This document shows, in pieces, positions 23,301-35,342 of a stretch of DNA of 64,000 bases. The notes beneath the pieces are model-generated. The model ran no database searches and was not told where the DNA came from. It worked only from the letters and a program-made list of their open reading frames with translations. The translations under genes were made by a program, and so were the position numbers. Positions within the stretch are counted from its first letter, which is position 1. Each line of letters opens with the position of its first letter. Source of the DNA: Coniferiporia sulphurascens (lineage: Eukaryota > Basidiomycota > Agaricomycetes > Hymenochaetales > Hymenochaetaceae). The stretch lies in NCBI GenBank assembly GCA_002794785.1, contig NBBA01000008.1:248001-312000 (forward strand). The letters run 5' to 3'.

Positions 23301-25295
23301 GGTTCTGGTTCTTTCTGTCAGGCGCCGAGTCGTGTCTCCCGCACCCCATTGCCAGTGGCAGGAGCATCGCGACGTTTCCGGATTTTTTTTTGTACTTGGA
23401 GACTGCAAGTCACGGTTGTGCATATTGCGAGTTTGTGCTGTGGTCGAAGTTGACTAGCCCGGGAGTCCTCTGCATTAGGCTGTACCTTGACTTCTGAGCC
23501 TGAGGTCCTGTGGTATGAACGCTGGCACGCCTGGAGCTCTCTTGTCTGTGATCTGTCTGGGGGCTGCGTCACGCCGTAATCGTCGTACATCATACAGTAC
23601 TTACGACTACGGCGCCATTGTGCGTCCTGTGCATTCACACTCCCTCTTTTCCTTCGCCTGAGGTCACGCCATCGTCTCACAAAAACGCCAAGCGAAATTC
23701 CACGTATGCAGTCTATTTACCCGCCGCTCAGGCTCTTGCAGTGATTGATCATTGTTCCTCTAGGGGACTTCTTAGAATTAGATGGCGTCTTTCGAGTCCG
23801 CGCCGTCTGAGTCCCTGCGGACCGTAATAGCCAGCGATACTAAAGCGGGTATTGTGGGAAGTTAGGAACTGCTTCTGGGCTTCTCTGGGAGCCCGTTTCT
23901 GGCTTGTGGGGCTCGGACTGAAACTACACTTCTCTTCCCTTCTCTAGATCTTCTCTTCTCTTCTTTTCTTTTCTCGTCCGCCTACCCACCCGCTTTATTT
24001 CCTTCCTTCTGTTCCAGTTCCTCCCAAGCTTCCTTCTGAACGCGCCATGTCAAGTTGCCATGTCACGCCACGCCGCTAGAACTGTGACGCCATACTAATT
24101 TACCGTGTACGCCAGACTGTATACTGATCACTATCGCATCAATATTGGTGCTGGTGTTCCGCCGCATATCTACTACATTTACCGCCATATACTGTACGCA
24201 TATACAACACAACGGCATTCACGGCAAGTCTTTTTTGGACGCCTGTGGCCATGCACGGCCGTGGGCTTCATCACGCTGCCATCTGCGTCTGCGTAGGTTG
24301 ACTCAATGGCTGGGTCTGCTAGCACCCGCGGACCGTCGCACTCTCTTATATTATTGCACTGGGTTTTGTGACCCTATTGTGCCGTTGTTCCCCTTCCCGG
24401 ACTTTTTTCTTCGAATTTCCTGCTCATGATTAGGCAAGTTAGGTGGGTCGAATACAAGCCCCCTGTTCCTGCCCTACTGGGTCCTCCCTTTTCCAGGTCT
24501 CACATTTCTCAAAGATTTACTGAGTTTTCCCGTTTCTCCGTTTTCTTTTCCTTTCTTTTTTCAACCCTGTTGTTGTGTTGCTAAGTATGTACTCACTTAC
24601 ATAGATTCATAATATTTCCCAACTCGGCCCTCTCAGTTTTTTTTTCTGCGTAGCGGCCCATCCTGCGTGTATGCGTATGCGTGCTGGATTCCTCGATTAC
24701 AAATCCGAATTGCAAGTTACACGCACGCACGTGATAAACGTGAGCCCCGATCCATTACGTAATTCAAGTAATTCTGTATTCCTGTTTTCCCTTCCCTTCC
24801 CTTCCCTTCTCGGTCCATGTCTCTTGACTCTTGATTCTTGTATCTCTCTCCCTTCTCATTTGGGGCTCGTAAAAAATATCCGGGAAATTTTCTTACGCGG
24901 TCGGTTGACAAGCTTTTTGAAAGGCTCTTGAAGCAGCTGCACTATGACTCGGACTCGGACCTGTTTTGCTTTACTTTACTTTGGAGTCCTTACTAACTAG
25001 GCCTATCCTCATGACTTTTGTTCTAAATTCCGTTTGGGCTTCTGTAAGGCATGCGCTGAGAGATCGCGTTTTCGTTTCTTAAATAAGTTCGCAAGGGGTA
25101 TGACTTGCCAGCAGCCATACAACTCAGCCTGCTGCTGTTGAATTCCTGGATCTAGTCGCTAATCGGTTCTTCAGATCCGAGTCCATCTTCGACGACATAC
25201 GGTTATGCTCCACTGGCTTGCTGGAAAGGCTGTAATATCCACAGGATCGGAACTAAAGATAAGATCTGCCCTTCACAGACCTCCCCGCGCGGGCT
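20387..25295. other. 4.9 kb gene-free region with simple sequence and short palindromes
   Basis: I find no supported gene. The region is full of pyrimidine tracts (near 22410 and 23940), GTAC/TACGTA palindromes (21535, 22975-22990, 23590), GATCACTGATC repeats near 21560, and a GTCACGCC motif repeated at about 23204, 23566, 23662 and 24055. ORFs such as 21017-21568 are compositionally biased and have no splice-supported continuation. Part of it must contain the promoter of the PAR32 gene (20.4 kb side) and the 3' flank of SDR copy 4 (25.3 kb side). Confidence 0.5.
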
Positions 25296-26599
25296 TCACT
25301 CGCCTTCGCCCATAACGTCTTTAACCTGCGCCTCAAGCCATTCCCAGAGCTTCACAGCCGTCTCTGGATCCTTGGCCTCCTTGCGCGGCTCACCAACGCG
25401 CGCCCAGGGGATGAGATACTTGCCGTTGTACGCCGCCGTCTCCGGCATCGTCCCCGCCCACAGCTGCGTCAGTGCGCCCATCGGCGCGGGGTACAAGATT
25501 AGGTCATACGTAAACAGTGTTGGGTTGTGGACTGCTTAGAGGAGTGCATAGAGGAGGGAGGGGGAGAAACTTACGGTTCTCCAGCGCTGGAAGGGGCTCA
25601 TGTGGCGCTGCATTTCGGTCTTGATGTTACCTGGGTTAATCGGGATGGAGATGATACCCTGATCTCCGTACCGGCGCGCGAGCTCGAGCGCAGTTATCAG
25701 GTTGCCCTGAGATATGGGTCAGCAGGGAACGGGGAAGGGGGAGGGGGGGGAGAGTCTCACGTATTTGCTCTGGGCATAGAGTGACTCCGAGCCGTACGCT
25801 GTGCGCGCGCTGTGTTTGAGTGTGTCCCACATGAAGCCAGGGTCGCGGTGGAACCAGTGTGTGACTGAGGCGGTTGTGATCACGCGTACGTGTTTCTCTG
25901 GTACGACCTTGGCTGTCTCGATAAGCGTGGGGATGAGGAGCTTTGTGAAGTAGAAGTGGTCCTGGCCCCGGTGCGAGATTAGGTATAAAATTCTTTTTCG
26001 GACTGGAGGGCATGTTAACTTACCGAGGACGTTCGTGCCGAACTGGAGGTCGTACCCGTCTGCAGTTAGCTGTTCGACCGGCGGTAGGAAGACGCCACTG
26101 AGGTGAGGTTAGCATAACGTACGTCTCTCCGAGTACGACGCGACTTACCCGTTGTTGAATAGAATGTGGAGTTGCGACTCTTTGCTGTTTACATCCCAGA
26201 TATCAAACACATACAAAGAAAACTGAATCAATACGATCCAGCACGAAAATGGATGGTGAGAGAAAGAGAGTTTAACACAAACCTCTGGAACTCCTCTACC
26301 GCCCTCTTCATCGACTTCAAATCCGCAAGGTCAAGCTCAAAGAACAACGCCTCCCTCCCCGTCAGCTCCTTCAGTTCCCCGATCACCACCTCTGCCTTTG
26401 CACTACTACGCGCCGCAATATACACCTTTGCGTTCTTTTGGAGCAGCGCAAGCACGGTCTCGCGGCCGATGCCGGTGTATCCGCCTGTGACGATGGTGAT
26501 TTTGCCAGTGAGGTCCGGGATATCGGAGACGTTGAATTTGGACTTGGGCGGCGCGCTTTCGTCCCAGAAAGCGCGCATCATGCAGAGTTTATGGCTCAT
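25296..26599 (-). pseudogene. SDR copy 4, disrupted
   Basis: Minus-strand equivalents of all six exons are present: 26599-26283 (317 nt), 26184-26149, 26097-26024, 25961-25761, 25706-25575 and about 25505-25296. The start MSHKLCMMRAFWDE and the motifs [10 protein letters not shown] and LYAQSK align with the other copies. Two lesions are visible. Exon 4 begins CAG/GACCAC where copy 1 has CAG/GACAC, one extra C that puts exon 3 and exon 4 out of frame. The acceptor before exon 6 reads CGTATGAC where copy 1 has CGTAGAAC, so the AG is lost. The nearest upstream AGs (near 25534) lead to a stop. A weak alternative donor (AAC/GTCCTC) could repair the first lesion but not the second. It is head-to-head with hemerythrin copy 2. 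Confidence 0.72.
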
Positions 26600-27583
26600 T
26601 ATTGCCTTACTTGTTGGTCTTGCGTGTGTAGATATATGAGGCGAAGCACCAGGGCTTTGTAGCACCGGAGACGCGGCGGGGCTGCTGGGAAATAGTGGAG
26701 GGCGGAATATAGAGCCATGGATTTGAGCAGTGGTATAAATAGGGAAGAGAGAGTTAGAGACGATACCAGGCGGCACACTAGTACTGCCCAAAACAGAAGT
26801 TTGGAACTTTACACTGACACTTACAAGTACACATCACAAAGCATGTACAGCCACTCAAGCCTACCGCCAATCATTCTCAGTAAAACACAAGCTAGTCAGG
26901 ATTAATCAGGATTTTTAGTCACGGCTGTATGGTCATTAATGGTGGAAAGAAAGTGGCAAGACAATTTGTATAGGATTAGGTTGTACTTTTGGCCGCAAGT
27001 CGATTGGGATCCATTAATATTGTGGCGCTGTGTGTGCCAGTGGCTGCGTGCTTTTAGTTGATAATTACCATACAGTCGAATCCCTCGATTTGCATATGCA
27101 ATTCAAATTTCACGGGGTCATGCATACATGTATAGAGGGACTCGATTTTATTATGTACATGAAATGTGAACTTCACCAAAGTTAGCTGTTCGAACTCTCT
27201 TCTAATAACCCTAGGCCTGTTCGTAACCTATTTCCCGCTTGTGTCCTTCACACGCCCTATTGAGCCCAAGCAAAGACATCCTAGCATAGCGTGCCTTTCT
27301 CAATTCCAATTATCTGATTCCTTATTGGCTGCGGGGTGTATGCACGTGACACGCCTTACGGTTTGTGGAGTGTACCCGCTCCCCCGATGAATTCCTGATG
27401 GCAAGAGAAGACTCTCTCGGGATCTGACAGGCTGCTAATGGGGAAACACAACCATAAACAATTCCGCTCCGAAGTGCGTTCATGACGTCAACACGGGCGG
27501 GAGCCGTCGTCGTCGTCATACTGTACGTCGCCGAATAATATATAACTGGAGGAGCCACACGTATATTATTATAGTGACTCTGT
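26600..27583. other. Intergenic between divergent SDR copy 4 and hemerythrin copy 2
   Basis: This is shared upstream DNA of two divergent loci. A CACGTG box at about 27343-27348 lies 240 bp upstream of the hemerythrin start. At 27073-27149 a short inverted pair (TCGAATCCCTCGAT and, on the other strand, TCGAGTCCCTCTAT) is flanked by TA and may be a remnant of a pogo/Tc1-like element. I see nothing else. Confidence 0.45.
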
Positions 27584-28494
27584 ATGCTTGCGTCCCGCTT
27601 TCTCCGTCTCCAGCCCCGAGTCTGTGTAAGCCCTGCTATTCGACGCGTCGTCCCCACACAACACCACTTCAAGTTCCAGCAACAGCAGCGCGCAATGACC
27701 TCCCCCGCTGGCTCAGGCACCGCTTCGGGTCCATTGACTGAGAAGATTAAAGAGGATCACCAGGAGGTGTGTTTCGCGTTTGCGTCATAGTTGTAGCTTT
27801 CACCGCTGACCGCCTTTTGTAGATGTACGAGTACCACGAGTTGTACCGCGCGGCGCGCGCAGTGGGCGACGCCGATGGGCAGGCGCGTTGGGCACGCCAG
27901 CTTATCTGGGAAGTCGCGCGTCATGCGGTCGGCGAGGAGATCGTTGTCTACCCGCTTATGGAGGAGCACCTCGGTGAGGAGGGACGTAAGCTTGCGGACC
28001 AGGACCGTGCGGACCACCAGGTGCGTGACACCTGTTGAGGGCAGCGATAATTCAGGTGCTAAGGGTCTCCATTCAGTTCGTAAAGGAACGGTTGTACGAG
28101 ATCGAGAGTCTCGACCCCGGCTCACAGAAGTATGACGAAGTGCTGAGTGAGGTGATGACGCACCTGCACGAGCACAATGATAGCGAGGAGTTGAAGGATT
28201 TGCCGTTGCTTGAGCCTGCGATGGGCGTGGAGAGCAGCGAGAAGGCAGCGGCGAGCTTTTCACGCACAAAGAAGTTTGTACCAACACGGTGCGTATGGGA
28301 GCGACGATTTGTTGGAGTTACATACACGCTCAATTTGGAATTTTGTGGCTTGCAGAACACATCCATCGGCACCGAATCAGCCACCGCTTGAGACACTCGC
28401 GGGCTTCCTCGCAGCACCAATGGACAAGCTGAAGGACGCATTCTCGAAATTCCCTACTGATGAGATGAAGGCCAAGGGGAAGAGTATGTACTAG
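27584..28494 (+). CDS. Hemerythrin HHE-domain protein, copy 2 (probably mitochondrial)
   Basis: Four exons (27584-27766, 27823-28020, 28077-28288, 28356-28494) give 243 aa, the same length as copy 1, with exons 3 and 4 of identical size. The N-terminus MLASRFLRLQPRVCVSPAIR is presequence-like. HHE residues are kept: KEDHQE, WEVARHAVGEEIVVYP, DRADHQ, HEHNDSEE. The C-terminus DKLKDAFSKFPTDEMK matches copy 1 almost exactly. A di-iron or oxygen/nitric-oxide related role is inferred from the domain only. The next gene downstream, 160 bp away on the same strand, is mannose-6-phosphate isomerase. Confidence 0.86.
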
Positions 28495-28654
28495 TATTAG
28501 CAGACAATATTCAATTAGGTGTAGGATATCCAATAAAACGGAACTTGAATAAAAGCTGGGTATATGCGCCACAGCGCTCCAGAAGTGACGTCGTCCATGC
28601 AGCAAGTTCTTGAAGTTCACAATGCCTACTGCTGCATCTTAAACTGCAGCAACT

Positions 28655-30147
28655 ATGTCCGCGAACATCTTCCGTCTAAAAGCGTCCGTTCAAAATTATG
28701 GCTGGGGAAAACAAGGTAACGCGTCGCTCGTTGCTAAGTACGCTCGCGGCGCGCTCGGGGACGACTACGAGGTGCGCGACGATGAGCACTACGCAGAGGT
28801 ACGCGCGCATTTCTCGAAAGTACACCTCACCCATACCCAGCCGTGCTTAGATCTGGATGGGCACGCACGAAAACGGGCCATCCGCTCTCTGGGACGACTC
28901 AGACATCTCACTGCGCGGGCTCGTCATGTCCGGACCTCAGCACTACCTCGGTCCACGCCTCACCAAAGCTCCCTCCATCGACACTGCCAAGTTCCCACAC
29001 AGCACGCACGTGCCTTTCCTCTTCAAAATCCTCTCTATCCGCGCTGCGCTCCCGCTCCAGGCGCACCCGGACGTCGAGCTGGCACAGGCGCTGCGTGCGC
29101 GCGATCCCAAGCAGTTCGTAGATGCGAATCATAAACCGGAGATTGCGGTTGCCCTTGCAGATGGGTTTCGTGGGTTTGTGGGGTTCCGCCCGGTTGGTGA
29201 CGTCGTGCGTGCGTTTGAGCGCGTGCCTGAGCTTAAGCAGGTGGTGGGGGATATACACGCTGTCGCGCGTCTTGGGCTCGATCAGAGCAGAGAGGCGCTG
29301 AAGGAAGTGTTTACGAAGCTGTTGACGACGGATTCGGAGGGAGTGGCGCGCGTTGTGAAGAGGCTTGTGGAGCGTGTGAAGATGGAGGGAGCAGGGGCGG
29401 TGGATGGAGATGAGGAGATAGCGCGTCTTGTGTGTATGCTGAATGAGCAGTACCCTGGTGACGTTGGCGTGCTCGCTGCGCCGTTCTTCATGAACCTCGT
29501 CACACTGAACCGCGGTGAAGCTGTCTACATCGGCGCAGACGAGGCCCACGCTTACCTCGAAGGCGGTACGCGCTTCATCCGCTAGGCTGTGCTGCGACAT
29601 TACTGACCTATGTGACCTCCCGGCAGATATTATCGAATGCATGGCCGTATCGGACAATGTTCTCAACGCCGCGTTCGTCCCGCCCGAGAAACGCAATACG
29701 ACGACGTTCCTTGACGCGCTGACGTATACCGCAAGAGAGCCGGCGCATTGGGCGCTTGCGCGGAAGCCGTATGCGCATTCGCGCATGGGGAGGACGAGCG
29801 CGTTCGACCCGCCACTTGAGGAGTTTACTGTACTGTGGACGCGGCTCGCGGGGGGAGGAGGAACGGAGGAGCGTCTTGCACACGCGGAGGGCCCGACGAT
29901 CGGGATCGTTACTCGCGGGTGCGTCGTGGTTGAGGAGGATGTGGACGAGGCTGGAGAAGGGGGAGATGCCCATGCGTATGCCCCGGCGTCGCTTACGCTG
30001 GGAGAGGGCGCGGTTGTGTTTGTGAAGCTGCTGACGGACGTGCGTGTGCGTAGCGTGCAGGATAAGGGCGATGCGGAGGTTTGGTGGGCGACGTGCGTCG
30101 ATGCGGGCGAGGACGAGGATAACGACAAGGTGTCTCGAAGCGGGTAA
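28655..30147 (+). CDS. Mannose-6-phosphate isomerase (type I)
   Basis: Three exons (28655-28798, 28851-29565, 29627-30147) give 459 aa. The enzyme interconverts fructose-6-phosphate and mannose-6-phosphate, feeding GDP-mannose for cell wall mannan, N-glycans and GPI anchors in the cytosol. Type I PMI motifs are all visible: NYGWGKQG at the N-terminus, EIWMGTHENGPS, the zinc-binding LPLQAHPD, DANHKPEIAVAL, a YIGADEAHAYLEGD loop and the late SRMGRTSAFDPP with EEF. The acidic C-terminus (DAGEDEDNDK) is unusual but short. A 406-codon antisense ORF covers this gene and is a composition artefact. The start codon was chosen because the SANIFRLKASVQNYGWG context is the normal N-terminus. Confidence 0.95.
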
Positions 30148-30546
30148 AGACTTGTGGTGTCTTGCAGTGAGTGGAGAGGGGGTTACGTACCTGTTGTAAG
30201 ACCGACCTGTAATAAGAATAATGATAATAATAACGGTAGAAATAATGGTGTAATACCGTTGAAATACGCACTGCACACACTTCATTGGGGATATCTCCCA
30301 TTACCATCGAGATTGTCTCGTCTTCGTGGGCGACGATTGGGAGTTCACTTTTCACCGAAATAAAGGACGAGCGAGCGAGTGGGAATGCACGACGGTGTAA
30401 TTGCATCGATATTGATATTGATATTGATATTGAGAATGATCCAACGAAATACAGACGAATGGTAGCCTCGGCGTCGCCAGGGATCCGAAATAATGATAGT
30501 AAGGGAGGAGAATAGTATATTAGACATTAATTATGCCTTTCGCGTT

Positions 30547-32110
30547 TCACGCCTTCGCGTCCTGTTCCTCTCTGCCTCCGATGGCGCTGATGACCTTTTC
30601 GTAGATCGTGAACACGATTCCGCCGCTCAACTGGATGCGCGAGAATGAGGGGGGGGGTTGAGATTAGTTTTTGACTTTTGACGAGAGTGGGAGGGGAAGA
30701 AGCGAGGAAGGAGGAAGCAAAGCGAAGGGTTTGGGGAGAAGGAAAGGGAAAGGGAAAGGAAGATGGGGCGGGAGGAAAGGAGCGGGAATGCTTACCACTA
30801 GCCGGGCGAGTCGCGGTGTCGTGCCTGTCCAGAAGCGCAGGACGCCCTCTTCGGCGAAGATGCGCCTCGCGCAGTGGAACGAGTTGCGGTACTGCTGGCG
30901 GGCTTCGAGCGATTGCATTCGGGTCTTGATCACGCTGCGTGGAGAAACAGTGTGAGGAATGCGTTAGCTTAGGTGCAGGGCGTCTGGCTTGCGGGACGCA
31001 GAAAGAAAAACAGACGAAGGCGATGGGAAGGGGAGGGGGAAGAGGACGCACTCGAGTGGCATGGTGGTGTAGACGGTGACGAGGCCAGCGACGGCGCCGA
31101 TGCCGAAGGTGATGCTCGTTGGGATGGGCTGACCCGGGCGCGCGTTCCCTTGCACGAATTGCTTCAGCGTCGTGTATGTCGTGAAACGTACCGCGGAGTT
31201 CGCGCCCTGGCGCATCATCTATGTATAGAAATACAGCCAAAAAAGTAGAACGAGGTATGGCCACATCGCGCGAATGAGTTAGTTATCTCCATAGGAAAAA
31301 TGGAGGGTAAGGACGAGATTAAGGATGGGGCGGGACGCACGACGGGGAAGAGACCGCGGTAGATACCGAGGATGCCCTCTTGCCGCACTATGCTCGCCGT
31401 GCCGTGCAGCAGTCCGCGGTACTGCGGGTTCGGCCGGTGCGCATCGTCGATAAGCTTCGTTCTTTGGTGTCAAGTTGTCCGTTTAGTCGGTACGAAGGGG
31501 GGGGAGGGCGAACGCACTTTATGGTCTCGGAAGGCGTCACGGCGAAGACCGCTTCCATCATCCCCGCGCCCAGTCCAGCTGAAAGAAAGAAAAAAGAGCG
31601 CCGATTCCTCAGTTCCAACGCTCGTTGACTGGCTTGAGCGGTTATGGTACTATGCACCTAGCAGGCTCCGGGGCGCGCTGACCTTGCCCTGAGGGCCACG
31701 TATTTAGCAGTCAGCAGATGAACTGACACGCAGGGATACGGAATCACGACGTACCTGGGGGTCAGCTAACTTATGTTTGAAGTGGTCATAGCTGAGGAAG
31801 CGCACGCCGGCCTTCGTCGCGTTGCCCACGACGAGCGCCATACACCCCGAGTAAAGCCCCGCCACGCCCTTCGTCTTGAGCGTCTCACGGACGATCCCCA
31901 GAGGCGTCTGCTTGCGCCCGCTGAATTGCGAGCGCGTCTTCACGAACTCCGTAGGGTACGTTACGAACCTGCGCAGGATTGGATTAGATTAGTTCGTCAA
32001 TGTGTTTTTGGATTCAAGTTGCGCGCGGGCCGAGCAACGCACGCTTCGACGGCGCCTGCGGTCGCCCCTGCAATCAGCGAGTGCATCGGCTTTTCCTTCT
32101 TGGACGCCAT
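30547..32110 (-). CDS. CTP1: Mitochondrial tricarboxylate (citrate) carrier
   Basis: Eight minus-strand exons (32110-32043, 31968-31755, 31688-31658, 31578-31518, 31461-31341, 31218-31052, 30934-30796, 30630-30547) give 294 aa, the normal size of a mitochondrial carrier. Three solute-carrier repeats are seen, each with its signature: YPTEFVKTR, TPSETIKTK and MPLDVIKTR. The last is created exactly across an exon junction, which supports the model. Segments such as SLIAGATAGAVEAFVTYP, MMRQGANSAVRFTTY and FWTGTTPRLARLVLSGG match the citrate transport protein subfamily (yeast Ctp1). It exchanges citrate or isocitrate for malate across the inner membrane. Specificity is from subfamily resemblance; another carrier of the same clade is possible. 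Confidence 0.9.
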
Positions 32111-33616
32111 TTTTTGAGTGGTTTTAGGGGAGAGTACGCCGTACTGGCATGTACTTTCCCAGAAAATACTGCAGCAGCAGAGGCCTGGGCACGCGTCAGA
32201 CTCGCGCCTTCAGTCACGTGTTTACAAGAAAATTCCCGACATCATTGTCGAGGATCTTCTTAGCCTACGCATAAAGTTGAAACTTCAATAATTTCGTGGT
32301 GTCATGAATCTTACACTTGATATCCTTAAAAAATGAACTAATGTTAAATGAACAAATTTTATCCTCTTTTTTTGGGGGGGGGGGAGGGAGATCTATTTTC
32401 GCTTCGGCGATTCCAAGGCGGACGTCAAGTTATCCCGGGAGAACTAAGACCGGTTGGCGGCTCCAGATATTTACTGTAATCGGCGGAAATGCTTTTAGTT
32501 TGCAGGGATGGACAACAGTAGTCTTTGAAAGAGCTTGAGAATGAAGCAACTAAAAATCAGGGGGATGTGGTGACTCGCACTGGGTCGAAGGAGACTTTGA
32601 GGAAAGCCAAGTACGTTCAAAGGCCTTTGATCCCTTTATCTATCAGTCTCCTTTGCACCGTGACGGGCGTACTGTTTATGCTTGAATTCTTCAAGTCCGA
32701 ATGACATGCTAGCGGCAAAAATCATTCGATCAGTTGTAGTACGAAAGAAAAACAGTAGGAAGAATGCTGCATTTGTTGGAGCTCGTCTTCTACGAAAGGC
32801 TTACGGTTTCCGCTGTTCAGTAACTTTCCCGGTAGCAATGAGGCATACGGCGGTATCGTAAACTTTGAGCAAAATCGGAGGTTGAGTCGAGTAAATATTG
32901 TCGACATGATATAGCTTGACAAAGCATTTATAACCCCAAAGTGAACTGGTCCAGAATCAAGTGCAGGAGATGTGTCCAAGGGTCCTAGCTTGTCGACTTT
33001 AGAATACAACACGTTTGGAACTTTGAGTCTTGCCAGAGATCCATCGAAATGGCGCTATAAAGATATCTTAACTTCCCATAACGTACACATGAATAATGCC
33101 GCCAACACGCGATTTTTGGGGGAAGAATTCTCAGAGCAACTTAGGAATACATAAGAGGGGCTAGTGAGCCCCGCCAAGTTGCATAGAAGTGCCACTCCAT
33201 CAGTTTCCCGTCGATAAAGTACGTAAAGTGCAAGGATATCGAGGGCGTGGAAGTTTTGCGGGGAGTCGTACGATTCGGAGTCAGCAGAGGCGGTGACGAC
33301 AAACGTTGCAATTTCGTAGGTCTGAGTCTTCGCGAAAACGGCGTCGCGGTGCGATGTTCAGCACTTTGTAATGTCTATCCCTCCTTTGTCGTGTTTGATG
33401 AGATCGGGGTGACCAAAGGACGTTTGTTCACCACAGATAATATAATTCTTTTTTAAGTCACGAGGAAAGAAAATCCAGAAAGGAAAGCTTGGGTTGGAGC
33501 TTTGTAACTCCCATAAATGGAAGAATACGCTAGAAAAAGGAATGAGTGCGTCGTGCGACTAAACAAAGTTGCGTGTTTCGAAGGCGCGCCGGTGCAGCGC
33601 TTGTCCTCTCACCGTC
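32111..33616. other. Intergenic, no gene seen
   Basis: No supported gene. A G-rich run (about 32375-32385) is flanked by T-rich DNA. The last 300 bp presumably hold the ERG24 promoter; I see no clear TATA box. Confidence 0.5.
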
Positions 33617-35150
33617 ATGTCGTCGCCGTCACCATCGTCGAAGAAGAGCGTGGCCGCGCTGAATCCACGTACGACGTCGTATGAATTCCTTGGCCCACCG
33701 GGCGCGCTGTTCGTCACCGTCAGCGTGCCTTTCTTCACGTATGCACTCTTCTTCGCCTGCTCGGAGACGTCGGGTGGATGTCCCCCTCCAATGTCTAATA
33801 TGCTCGATGGCTTTAATAAGTCTGTGACCGATATCCACTGGTGGAAGGGTCTTTGGGACACAGAGGCTTCCCTCATGTACTTGGGATGGTACGCGTTTTG
33901 CGTTGTTGCATGGTTCATACTACCTGGTGATTGGGTCGAGGGCGCGCTGATGCGCACTGGGGAGAAGAAGAAATACAAGATTAACGCGTTCTCGACGCTA
34001 CTCCTTACTCTCGGCCTCACTGTCGGTAATATTTATCGCAATGGACCAGAGAGCTTCACGTTCCTCTACGAGAAGTGGGTCGGCTTTGTCACCGCCTCGG
34101 TCTTGATGTCGGTCGCGCAGGCGCTATACTGCTACATTTCCTCGTTCTATGGTGCGAAACTTCTCGCGTTGGGAGGGAACTCCGGGAACTTCATTTACGA
34201 CGTGCGTTCCTGTCGCAGGTCTTCTTTGATTCTGTCTTACGCAATGATAGTTCTTTATTGGTCGCGAACTAAACCCGTCTATCGGCTCATTTGACATCAA
34301 ATCGTTCAATGAACTGAGGCCTGGTCTAATTCTTTGGGTTCTCATCGATATTAGCATGATCTGCGAACAGGCTGTGCGCCGTGGCGGACTCGCTAACGTA
34401 ACTGATTCAATGTGGCTTGTCTTGGCCTTCCAAGGCTGGTATGTTGTCGACGGTCTATACAATGAGGTGCGTTTGGGACTTGTTTTTCCTTAGACTCGGC
34501 TAATTCGCTAGGCTTAGCCCGCAATTCTCACTACCATGGACATCACGACTGACGGTTTCGGATTCATGCTTGCGGTTGGCGACCTTGCCTGGGTACCTTT
34601 CGTGTACTCCCTTCAGGCGCGTTACCTCGTTTTCAGGCAAATAGAGCTTGGATGGCTTTGGACGGGCGCTATCGTATCTGTGAACTTGCTTGGTTACTAT
34701 ATCTTCCGGACAGCGAACGGGGAGAAAAATGACTTCAGGAATGGACGCAACCCGAAGAGTATGTCAATAGGCTTGTCGCCTTGGACATTGAACTAACTTC
34801 TTTTTTAGACCTTAAATATTTTGAGACGAAGTCCGGATCGAAGCTATTAACTTCCGGCTGGTGGGGCCGCTCCAGACACCCAAACTATTTGTGCGTTGTA
34901 TTTTTCTTGGACCGCACTACTTACACTCATTAATACCGTACTGAATAGTGGCGATCTTCTGATGGCGTTGGCGTGGTCGTTGCCTACTGGTTTTGAGACA
35001 TATGTTACCTATTTCTACATCAGCTACTTCGCGGTTCTATTAATTCATCGGCAGATCCGAGATGACGAGAACTGCGAGAAGAAGTATGGTTCTGACTGGG
35101 AGAAATATAAAAAGATGGTGCCCTATCGTATCATACCATATGTCTACTGA
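33617..35150 (+). CDS. ERG24: Delta(14)-sterol reductase
   Basis: Five exons (33617-34201, 34251-34466, 34518-34758, 34809-34890, 34949-35150) give 441 aa. The enzyme reduces the C14=C15 double bond left after lanosterol 14-demethylation, using NADPH, in the endoplasmic reticulum membrane during ergosterol synthesis. Family motifs are clear: [17 protein letters not shown] near the N-terminus, [29 protein letters not shown], the ERG4/ERG24 signature [12 protein letters not shown] with [25 protein letters not shown] before [12 protein letters not shown], and the C-terminal PYRIIPYVY. Eight or so hydrophobic membrane spans fit. It resembles ERG24 more than ERG4 (C-24 reductase) because of the GRELNP and [10 protein letters not shown] blocks. 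Translation could start at an upstream in-frame ATG at 33569, but 33617 begins right at the conserved region. Confidence 0.93.
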
Positions 35151-35342
35151 ACCCGTACTCGGTCCCTCTGTCGTACTTGTGTTTACTCTATAATTGTCAT
35201 GCTTCTTTTTGGACCGATCAGCTCGGTTTGGAGGCAAGCCTTTTTGGATCGTTCGGCAAGGAATAAAATCACACTTCCCTGCCTTCCCGTCGATGGCGGC
35301 CAGCCGTGTGCCCCTCGCTTTAACGACATCAACACCAGCACT

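Noticed and set aside
28908..30128. 406-codon ORF on the minus strand
   Set aside because: It lies opposite the mannose-6-phosphate isomerase gene; the Ser/Arg/His-rich content without motifs is what GC-rich third positions produce on the opposite strand.
30404..30435. Short direct repeats (ATTGATATTGAT) considered as an array
   Set aside because: A plain simple-sequence repeat; there are no spacer-separated repeats anywhere that would suggest a CRISPR array, and none is expected in a fungus.
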